Shown here piece by piece: positions 40,871 through 48,745 of a DNA stretch of 64,000 nucleotides. Made by a program: the position numbers and the translations under genes. The notes under the pieces are model-generated. The model searched no databases. It was not told the DNA's origin and saw only the letters and a program-made list of their open reading frames with translations. How positions within the stretch are numbered: position 1 is the first letter of the stretch; each line of letters begins with the position of its first letter. This stretch comes from Flaccisagitta enflata (lineage: Eukaryota; Chaetognatha; Sagittoidea; Aphragmophora). Location of the stretch: NCBI GenBank assembly GCA_965153355.1, contig OZ231127.1, positions 50,530,001 through 50,594,000 of the forward strand, in the 5' to 3' direction.

Positions 40871-43346
40871 ATGGAATTACTGGTAGAGGGATCGCAACTG
40901 GATATTCCGCCTTCCACCGTGGTCTCCAAATTACCCTCGTCTATCATAGGGGTTATTGGGCAAGCAAGATTGACCGTAACGCCAAGCCAGAGTATAACAG
41001 ATGCCAATCGTTACTCATTCCAACTTCAACCAAATATTCCTTTGGAGTTAAACCCTCGGAACTCATTCTTACGCGTGCGATTTAGAGTGAAGAAAAAGGA
41101 TGGAACCGACTTCGAAAAATCAGATCAGGTGATGTGCTGTTAAGGGCGAGGTTGAGGGTGAGTGAGGGTGAGGGTGAGGGTGAGGGTGGGGGTGGGTGAG
41201 GGTGAGGTGGGTGGGGTGAGGGTGGGTGAGGGGAGTGAGATATGGGGGTGAAGGGGGAGGGGGGGTAGAGAGGGGTGTGGGATGAGGGAGGGGGGGGGGA
41301 GTAAGAGGGATAAGGGATGGAGATGGGGTTGATAATACGTGGAGGTAATATGACGCTGTCATTATTTTCAGGTCAGCTGTCAACAATTCATGGGTGTCAT
41401 GTTATTCGAATCCTGCCGTTTACTAATTGGCGGAGTAGAGTTTCTGTCTCTATTCCCAACCAACAACTACATTCAACACATACGGATGATGTTGATATAT
41501 GATGATCTTTACCGGGAAATTCACTTTTTCTCATTGGGTGAGTTGGTTATTGTAGTGGTGTAGATGTTATTAATGGTTATAATGTTGGTGGCAATGAGTG
41601 ATACATATAAAAATTTGTATTTTAACAGGGTTTCGGGCTGATAAGCCAGGTGTGGAGGACAGTGTAGACGTTAAGATGGACCAACCTTGCTTTTGTGAGT
41701 TATTGTGAGTTATTGTGAGTTATTGTAAGTTATTGTAAGTTATTGAAAGCTATTGTAAGTTGGATTAATGAAATATCTCAATTATAGGCTCCTGTGGTCG
41801 TTGTAATTGCTTAATCTGGAAAATAAAAAAGGTTGGCCCGAGTGGTTGTGGTGTGGTCACGGCCGGTGAATTGAAAGCCTTGGATGAAAAAAAACCCGAG
41901 CAAGCAAGAACTGCCGAAGAAATATTGGAAGTGATGAAGAGAAACAGGGCTTTTAATCCAGGTGGGTGTGTTTGTAAATGAGAACAAAAAATGATTATTT
42001 AAAGAGGGACTGATAATGCAATAATAAAGTAATAAAATGATATTTTGTTCATTTTGGCTACAGGTCTTTATGAACGCGCCAAGATGTGTCGTTTGGCATC
42101 TGGAAAAGATGGATTGGAGATGGCAATACCGCTTCATCTTTTGCATCCATTTTGGTAATGAAATTTTTGAGAATATTGATAAAAAATGGTAAACTTGCTT
42201 TGTATAGTATAGTAATGCATGAAAAAATTAATAATATTTTTATGTTTTTTCAGGGGATTGGATTGCCTGTATCCACAAAAGAAGATTGTGGAGTTTTCTT
42301 TGAAAAAAGTTCCGGATAACAAAATTCTAATCAAGGACAAGAATGATGCTACTGAATTTGAAATAATTTTGACCTCAGTAAACTTAGATGTCAACTACGT
42401 GCATCTCGAAGTAAGTTAATTTAAGTAAAGGAAAATAAAAGTTGACATTCACACCTTTCTGTAGATATGTAGAAGTGTAAAATACTATAAGTGGTTCCCA
42501 AGATATGCAAATATGAAAAAAATTGCACATATGCACACGGTTTTGCACATGTAGTTGCGTGCGTTAGTGCGTGCATGTGCAAAATTTGCACATTGTTATG
42601 TGCAGGGAACGGCTTTGATTATTTTATACTTCTATACCTCTATGGAATGGTTGGAAACTGGAGATTTGAATGAAATTGAAGTAATTTGTATAAAACTGTG
42701 TAATAAATTCAAATTTGTTTATGTTATACAGGCTGGGATTAGAAATCAGTATTTCGATTTCATGGCCGAAAATGGGCTGACGAGAATTTTGGATTGCCAA
42801 CGTTGTCAAGAATACAGTTTAATGAAAGGACAGCGGATTTTTCACTTTGCCAACGCCTCAACCTTCAGTCGCTCTCCGGAACTAGTGTTGTTATGTTTTG
42901 TCAGTGATGAGAGGCACACTGGTGTGAATATGCCTAGAAACATTTTTACTCATTTTGGGTTGGAAGATTTGTCAGTGTATCGCAATGGACAACCCATGGT
43001 TACCAATGAGTTTACTAGGGGCATGCAATTGTATGATATAAATAGCCCCCATGTTGATTTTTTTTACCGTACATTAATTAATTTTTTTCGTCCAACTGCT
43101 GAAAAAAGCATCTCAAGGGAAAGATTTCATTCTTCTTTTTTTTTAATTCCCATTGAAGTTGCAGCAATTCCTCGTTTTCTTTTTCCTGATGACACGAGCA
43201 ATACTGTTAATCTTATTCAGGCGGTAAATTTAGACCTTGATTTGAATTTTTCCCAGGCCCTCGAAGTCCCAATTCAAATGTTCCTAATTTCGTTTGATAA
43301 GGTGGTTTTAAAAATTGGCCCTTCTGGAGATATTATTGAGGGATAA
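40871..43346 (+). CDS. major capsid protein candidate (double jelly roll type), 8 exons
   Basis: Exons by splice sites and phase: 40,871-41,128; 41,372-41,537; 41,629-41,694; 41,788-41,961; 42,064-42,154; 42,254-42,410; 42,606-42,680; 42,732-43,346. All seven introns are GT-AG and phase-consistent; the total is 1,602 nt (533 aa). Exon 1 has beta-strand-rich RNSFLRVRFRVKKKDG. The last exon has ELVLLCFVSDERHTGVNM, then FTHFGLEDLSVYRNGQPM. This matches the F...FxG.....F.F.h..L..l.vxxNG pattern of Polinton and adintovirus capsid proteins. Exon 4 adds a Cys cluster (CSCGRCNC) not typical of the family. The protein would form hexon-like capsomers. Family assignment is an inference from motif and context; the gene structure is strongly supported. 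Confidence 0.6.
41144..41330 (+). repeat. G-rich GGGTGA repeat filling capsid intron 1
   Basis: About 170 bp of (GA)GGGTGAG units and G runs inside the 243-bp first intron (41,129-41,371). Each unit resembles a 5' splice site or a G-quadruplex tract. Confidence 0.85.
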
Positions 43347-43395
43347 TTTGTATTGTCGTGTTTGTCGTTTAATTTCAGAACCAAAAGAAATAGTA

Positions 43396-43659
43396 ATGGC
43401 TAAAGTACGGAGGGATGCAAAGGGGCGTTACCTTTCATGCCTGAAAAAACAGTTGCGCAGAACAAGACGACGTCGAAAGAAGGGGAAGAGAGGAAAGAAG
43501 AGGAGAAGAAGGCGAAGGCAGAGACGTTCGTCGAGGCGTGGGAGGAGAAAGAGGCGCCATCGATACTCCATCCCGAGACCGTCACCGGCGCCAAACCATC
43601 GGTGTGTTTTGGGTGACGGATTACTGGTTGGGGCGAAACGGAAAAAAATAGGATTGTGA
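43396..43659 (+). CDS. arginine-rich core-like protein
   Basis: 87 aa from the ATG 18 nt after AATTTCAG. Residues about 22-60 are almost solid Arg/Lys (RRTRRRRKKGKRGKK, then RRGRRKRRHR), ending in Pro/His-rich sequence. Small DNA-condensing proteins of this kind (adenovirus mu/pX-like) are found in adintoviruses and some Polintons, so a virion core role is likely. No other domain. Confidence 0.5.
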   Translation: MAKVRRDAKGRYLSCLKKQLRRTRRRRKKGKRGKKRRRRRRQRRSSRRGRRKRRHRYSIPRPSPAPNHRCVLGDGLLVGAKRKKIGL

Positions 43660-43872
43660 TTAAAATTACCTAAATTTCAGATTGGAAACGTTAACCGAGG
43701 ACCAAAGAGCCTATTTGCGAAGAAAGGCGAATCGAGTGTTTGAAACTCATATATAAATGAGTGGAACAATCACGCACAAAGGAATAGTTGTGGACATTTA
43801 ACAAGTACGACGAATAGTGCGAATGGAATACAGGACTCACTGGCGGTTATGCGACATCGTATCGTTGTGATT

Positions 43873-44092
43873 TTGACGTGACGCGACGCGAAGAAGCGTG
43901 GCGCGGCGTGACGCGACGAGGCGCGGCGCGGTGTGGCGTGACGCGACGAGACGTGACGCGGTGTGGCGTGACGCGACGAGACGTTGCGCGGTTTGGCGTG
44001 GCGTGACGCGACGAGGCGTGACGCGGTGTGGCGTGGCGTGACGCGACGTGGCGTGACGCGACGAGACGTGGCGTGGCGTGACGTGACTTTTT
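43873..44092. repeat. GC-rich GACGCGACGAGGCGTG minisatellite
   Basis: About 10-11 imperfect copies of a roughly 20-bp unit built from GACGCGACG, AGGCGTG and TGGCGTG. Strong contrast with the AT-rich neighbours. It lies between the core-like gene and the polymerase gene. Open frames here (Arg/His/Thr/Ser-rich) are artefacts. Confidence 0.9.
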
Positions 44093-44269
44093 GGCCCTCG
44101 CGATTTCGTTGATGCACTGTGAATCGTATTGAATTGTGATTATTGTTAATGTTGTGGTAGTAAAATACCAATGGCTCAATTTTGATATGTTTCAATATGT
44201 TGCAGATTTGATAATTTTACAATGATTGATTTTCAGATTGAAATGATATAGGACCAGTTGAAAGTGAAA

Positions 44270-47200
44270 ATGACTTTTTCAGAGGGTGAAATAAACGCTA
44301 TTATACGCGATGACTCGGAAGTGGAAACGGTGCTTCCGAGGGATTATTCTGATATTCTACATGATACACTGCGAAACAACTATCACAATATAAAAACTTC
44401 AATTACGATGGCTCCTAACAGAATTACCAGTGAATTTCAAGTGCGCCTGTCCAATCTCCGACCGTTGGAATATATGGATTCTCACAACTACTGGCCATCT
44501 AGACTTGGCGACAATTTTAACTTTGTCCGACTTGTAAAATCCATACTGCTGACGCAATTCGCCGCTAGACGGACGTGTGTGAAAATCAACTTCAGCATTT
44601 CATTGATTATTCTAGACGTTGAAGACGAATTCTCTCCAATTACGTTCCTTTGGAGTTCGCGGTCAAATAACGCGTGCTTAGACGACGCTTTTCTGGTTGA
44701 AAGTTTCACAACTTTGGATCGATTCGTCGACGAAGTGGTGTCTCCATTTTCCGTGGAAAACTATCTTTTAAAAAAGTTGGAAAACCTTGAGGATCGTTAC
44801 AGTGGAGTGTTGGTCCCTTTGACAGTTAATTTCTACATTACTGTTGACACTTCAACTATATTTGGGGCGAGAAAAACATATACACAGCGATCATTGAGTG
44901 ATAATGAGTGTGACCGAGTTGGCACGTGCAGTAGGGAAAACGACTGTCTGTGGAAAGCGCTTTCGTCGGTGGTTACAATGGACAATGATCATCGACCTAT
45001 TTTGCGGCGATGCAAAAGAAAACGTGTGAATCAAAGGATTGCTAAAAGATTGAAAATGCAATTTAAAAAGTGGTACAATCGCCAAGGATTTAAAAGTGAT
45101 TACTTCGCCGAGCCAATAACTAAAAATGGCTATGACAGTCGATTTTTTTGTATTCTGGAAAGCTTTTTACACATGGGAATTGTGTTGGTCGATCATATGC
45201 TTGTTACAAAAAAACGAGTAGGATTTTTTGGCCTTGTGGACACAAATAAGAAAGCCCGGTGCCTAAAAGTGAAATTTGCCTCTAAGGAGAGAACTGCGGA
45301 GACCGTGTATCTAGCCACAGATGGACAAAACCACATAAGATGTGTAACCAATCTCCCAATCTTTGCGCATAAGTTTATATGTGACAGCTGTGGCAAATTG
45401 TATAGATTTTCGTGCGAATTAAAGCGTCATAAATGTCGAGAGGAGAAATTCGCAACGAGTACGCTACAAAAATGGATTTACTCACTACCAGTGAACATTG
45501 AAAAAACATTGAGTGTCGAAAACAGATTGAAAAGTGACACTAAGTGTATGCATGTGCTCGTTAACCCAATAGAAGGTGGGAATGGATTTAATATTACAAT
45601 GTGTTTTAGCTTGTTGGGCAGTGACATTCTGACAAAATCTGTTGTAGCCCCAAACATGTGTGGTGTGACAAAAATCATAGCCAAAAATTGCACAAAGGCT
45701 GCATTGGTTGTATTGGGGGAACGAATGGTGAACAACTACAATTTACTCAAAAAACTGGAAGTGGAATGTAATGCTATTACATTAAAGACTAATCCTCTAA
45801 GAGTGGAAAATTTGTTGGCAGCAAAGCGGGGCTTAATTAACTTTTTGTCAACATTTGCTTGTTACATCCAAGCAGGGTGTGCTGAAAATCTCAATACTGG
45901 TGATGTCATGCATTCAATGATATCTACACTGAGTGAGGATAATGATTGTAACAGTTTTAATGTCAGATTTGGTGGAAACGTGTTACAGGGGGTTTGTGTA
46001 AAAGGAAGCCCTGTAAAATATATGAACTTGGCAGAATATGCATCAGTTTACAAATCCCCAGTGGCCGAAGAGAGTCATGTGGCCAATTGGGCGAATGTAA
46101 TGACGAAATTTGAGCAACATTTTGGTTTGAATATCACGGCACTGACTCCTGGACAAATAGGTCACCACTTGCTCGCTAATACCATGACAACTGTAGAAAA
46201 GCGTATGTTTTTGACATCATCTGTAATGTTTCAAAGGCGGACATTTCGTGAAAACGTCAGATATGGGCTTCTCTCATTTCATGGTGAGAATAAAGTGTCA
46301 CCATTATCTTCGGAAAAAGCTACAATCGCGGCCGATTTCTCAAAATATTATTTCTCAATACTAACCGATGATTCAAAAAAACCAAACTGGCTGACAGTTG
46401 GGATTCCAGTGAGATATGAGGAGCGTGGAAAGGACGGCATTTTTGTCCCGGAAAAAACACGACGCAGGAAAACGATTGCAAATTTATTTTTGCGGCTAAT
46501 GGAGGAAGTATTTGAGACACAGACCGTAAGTTTATTGCAGTCACGGGAAATTCAATTTGATGGGAAACCCGTAGATGGATACATTGAAGTTGAAGGAGAA
46601 TCTATTGTAATAGAGTTTTCCGGGTGCGCTTTTCATGGAAGGGATGAGACGGATGTTGCAGACAACGCGGTGCACAACGGAATTTGCCATTTGCCAAAGA
46701 GTGTCATTAGGAAGAACCACCCTGAGCATTTAGGGAACTGTGAGGTTTGTAAGGCCGATGAGTCAAAGGGTTACTGCTATGCCAAACCAAAATTGTGGCG
46801 CATGCGCGATGGAGAGACATCGGATTCTATGCACTTTTTCCACAAGAATAGAAGTTATCGACAAATTTACTCAGAAACGAAAGAAAAGAACATCAACATT
46901 GAGAAAGCTGGATTCAAGTTAATGGTAGTTTGGGAATGCACTATTCTCAAATATTGGAATAGGCCATTATCCGAGTTTTTTGCACAGTGGCAATTAAACA
47001 TAAAGGATCGTTATGCAAATGAGATGTTGGGTCATATGATGGGACAAGTTTGTGTGACCGCATTTCCACTTTCAAGGTTTCCATATCTCACTGAAAGGAG
47101 TATAATTGATTCGATAAGACAAGGGACACTAAATGGATTTGTCACCATTACGGCTGAATGCGGCGAGAAAACGAGAGACATCTTACAGATGGTTAAGCCC

Positions 47201-48142
47201 TTCTTCTATCGTGGAGCGGATGGGAATCCAGTCCAAAGTTTTGACATTGAAAAGAAGTGCGTTTCGACGTGTCTTTTGCGTGAATTGGTGAGCAATAAAG
47301 CGTTGGATTTTAACATAATTAAGATACACGAAGTATTTGAATTTACTATTGCTACAACTAATCCGTTTGCTAAACTGAAACATCCCGTACAGAATGCATT
47401 GAGCATTGAGGGCAGCTCAACATTTACCAAGGTACTGAAATGTACTGTCAATCGGTCCATAGGCTCGCTAAACTATAATGCCACCAAGCACAAGAAGAGC
47501 ATTGTAATGTTAGAGGATGAAATCTCACATTTAAAAACTCTGTCTTCTTTGTCGCATTGCACGCGTGTGAATTCAACTACAGTAATGATGCACCTAAAGA
47601 ATGAGAGGCCAGTGAGCAACAGCTCTCACTTACATCTTGGCATAGTGGCGACGGGAGTAGCGGTGATGATAAGGTACATATGTTCGATGCGGCACTACTT
47701 AGACACAACTGTGCAACGAGTGAATACCGATGGACTGATTGTCCTTTTCAAGAAAAAGCATTTCCCCGAATCGTTGACTATGTATGGTAATCTGTCATTA
47801 CCATTTGACGCATTTTTGAGGAGGGAACGTGTTGGGATTGAATTCGTGACTGAATATGTACAATGGAAAAAACTGTATTTCCGACATTTGGGCTTTTGTC
47901 CTGATCATGAGAGGCAGTATGTAGAATTTTTGTTAGCCAATGAGACGTGCTTCACACCATTTCAATGCTGTATTGATTATGTTAATCATGCTGCTAAATT
48001 TGCTATTATAGTAGAATTCACTGGGGACTATGCTATCTTCAAATCAGTGAATAGTTTGGTAGTATTTAATTCTGTGACTGGCGCCAAATATGTGAAAGGT
48101 ACCATGTATCAAAAATACGAAGGCGACATGTTTGATGATTAA
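44270..48142 (+). CDS. family B DNA polymerase (protein-primed, Polinton type)
   Basis: 1,290 aa from the first long-frame ATG, preceded 34 nt upstream by TTTTCAG. Domains in order: N-terminal region; OTU-like block NDCLWKALSS (Cys226); C2H2-like finger CDSCGKLYRFSCELKRHKC (371-389); block VDGYIEVEGESIVIEFSGC and FHG (about 770-789), equivalent to the VDGY..YEFHGCFxHGC block of Polinton polymerases; VVWECT. Motif B-like KCTVNRSIG (1057-1065) follows, then motif C-like RVNTDGLIV. Odd points: motif C has Asn1152 where the first Asp of DTD is expected. The motif A place (about 927-942, TAFPLSRFPY) lacks the usual Asp of DxxSLYP. The frame is fully open, yet activity is doubtful. A tiny upstream ATG-ATA-TAG lies in the leader. 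Exonuclease motifs were not confidently found. Confidence 0.8.
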   Translation: MTFSEGEINAIIRDDSEVETVLPRDYSDILHDTLRNNYHNIKTSITMAPNRITSEFQVRLSNLRPLEYMDSHNYWPSRLGDNFNFVRLVKSILLTQFAARRTCVKINFSISLIILDVEDEFSPITFLWSSRSNNACLDDAFLVESFTTLDRFVDEVVSPFSVENYLLKKLENLEDRYSGVLVPLTVNFYITVDTSTIFGARKTYTQRSLSDNECDRVGTCSRENDCLWKALSSVVTMDNDHRPILRRCKRKRVNQRIAKRLKMQFKKWYNRQGFKSDYFAEPITKNGYDSRFFCILESFLHMGIVLVDHMLVTKKRVGFFGLVDTNKKARCLKVKFASKERTAETVYLATDGQNHIRCVTNLPIFAHKFICDSCGKLYRFSCELKRHKCREEKFATSTLQKWIYSLPVNIEKTLSVENRLKSDTKCMHVLVNPIEGGNGFNITMCFSLLGSDILTKSVVAPNMCGVTKIIAKNCTKAALVVLGERMVNNYNLLKKLEVECNAITLKTNPLRVENLLAAKRGLINFLSTFACYIQAGCAENLNTGDVMHSMISTLSEDNDCNSFNVRFGGNVLQGVCVKGSPVKYMNLAEYASVYKSPVAEESHVANWANVMTKFEQHFGLNITALTPGQIGHHLLANTMTTVEKRMFLTSSVMFQRRTFRENVRYGLLSFHGENKVSPLSSEKATIAADFSKYYFSILTDDSKKPNWLTVGIPVRYEERGKDGIFVPEKTRRRKTIANLFLRLMEEVFETQTVSLLQSREIQFDGKPVDGYIEVEGESIVIEFSGCAFHGRDETDVADNAVHNGICHLPKSVIRKNHPEHLGNCEVCKADESKGYCYAKPKLWRMRDGETSDSMHFFHKNRSYRQIYSETKEKNINIEKAGFKLMVVWECTILKYWNRPLSEFFAQWQLNIKDRYANEMLGHMMGQVCVTAFPLSRFPYLTERSIIDSIRQGTLNGFVTITAECGEKTRDILQMVKPFFYRGADGNPVQSFDIEKKCVSTCLLRELVSNKALDFNIIKIHEVFEFTIATTNPFAKLKHPVQNALSIEGSSTFTKVLKCTVNRSIGSLNYNATKHKKSIVMLEDEISHLKTLSSLSHCTRVNSTTVMMHLKNERPVSNSSHLHLGIVATGVAVMIRYICSMRHYLDTTVQRVNTDGLIVLFKKKHFPESLTMYGNLSLPFDAFLRRERVGIEFVTEYVQWKKLYFRHLGFCPDHERQYVEFLLANETCFTPFQCCIDYVNHAAKFAIIVEFTGDYAIFKSVNSLVVFNSVTGAKYVKGTMYQKYEGDMFDD

Positions 48143-48189
48143 TCAATGTTGTAATTGGTTATCATTTATTTAAGCGTTTATTTATTTTG

Positions 48190-48195
48190 AATAAA
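48190..48195 (+). terminator. candidate polyadenylation signal of the polymerase transcript
   Basis: AATAAA 48 bp after the polymerase stop. Sequence after it contains a short ORF and then nothing recognisable to 48,690. Confidence 0.5.
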
Positions 48196-48251
48196 CATTG
48201 CTATTTATTTGTTCAATTTTTAGGTGTATACGGCAGTGGGATTACGAGACG

Positions 48252-48341
48252 ATGATAGACATTGAATGGAAAAAATGGCATGACATAGTGACAATGGCTG
48301 AAAAAAATGCCAAAAAAAAAATAGAAGAATATAAATGTTAA
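48252..48341 (+). CDS. 29-codon small ORF after the polymerase
   Basis: Encodes MIDIEWKKWHDIV and a Lys/Glu helix; preceded by an acceptor-like TTTTTAG about 28 nt upstream, like the other element ORFs. Too short to be sure it is a gene. Confidence 0.2.
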   Translation: MIDIEWKKWHDIVTMAEKNAKKKIEEYKC

Positions 48342-48695
48342 AAATTGTAGTCGAGTGAAAAGCGGAACTGGGCTTCAAATAGAAAGTGTAAAACTGGCTT
48401 ATGAAAACAAAGAAACAACTAAGAACTGGCTTATCGGAGTAAAAAAATCAAAAATGTGAAAAATCAACAAAGAGGATAACGTCGAATAATGGAAAAATAA
48501 CCCAGCAACATCATAAACACGGGCAGGTTTGTAAAATTGGATCATATATTGCTATTCGTTGTATTAACATTCACGGCACCATAATCACGTTGTTTTCACA
48601 TTGTCCGCACACAATCTTGATGAGTCCGTATTTTCTTTTCCTTTTTGGTATCCACAGATGTTTAGCTGACAATAACGCATCAGCCACTGTGTGGA
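48342..48695. other. gap between convergent genes, nothing identified
   Basis: AT-rich left part; the right part may be 3' UTR of the minus-strand gene. No inverted repeat matching the left side of the element was recognised. Confidence 0.4.
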
Positions 48696-48701
48696 TTTAT
48701 T
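48696..48701 (-). terminator. candidate polyadenylation signal of the 15-exon gene
   Basis: TTTATT on the plus strand (AATAAA on the minus strand), 45 bp past the stop at 48,746-48,748. Confidence 0.5.
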
Positions 48702-48745
48702 CGCACGAGGGGGGGGGGGTGTCCGATGCCCCACCCCTTCGTGGT

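Larger units (their letters stand above)
31502..44236 (+). promoter_or_regulatory. series of 3' splice-site-like sequences ahead of element ORFs
   Basis: T/A-rich tract plus YAG occurs just before the first ATG of most ORFs. AG positions (distance to ATG): 31,503 (27), 34,024 (20), 35,740 (19), 36,625 (1), 37,143 (26), 38,788 (26), 39,876 (94), 40,817 (54), 43,378 (18), 44,236 (34). Another at about 43,680 has no clear ORF. Most continue ATTG or similar. Sites were identified by eye; acceptor function is inferred. Confidence 0.55.
31500..48342 (+). mobile_element. Polinton/Maverick-like (adintovirus-like) integrated element
   Basis: Co-orientation of a packaging ATPase, retrovirus-type integrase, double-jelly-roll-like capsid protein, penton-like protein, core-like basic proteins and a family B DNA polymerase is the defining gene set of Polintons. 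These are self-synthesising DNA transposons related to adintoviruses and adenoviruses. All genes are on the plus strand, some overlap by a few bases, and the cysteine protease usual in this group was not seen. Boundaries are set by the outermost genes. I did not find the terminal inverted repeats or the 6-bp duplication, so the true ends may lie outside. The element has spliced genes, which is unusual. Frame breaks in at least three ORFs and altered polymerase motifs suggest decay. The minus-strand genes right of 48.7 kb could be host or part of a larger element. Confidence 0.8.

Noticed and set aside
43770-44195. Arg/His/Ser/Thr-rich open frames across the GC-rich minisatellite
   Set aside because: Low-complexity translation of a tandem repeat without start context or family match.
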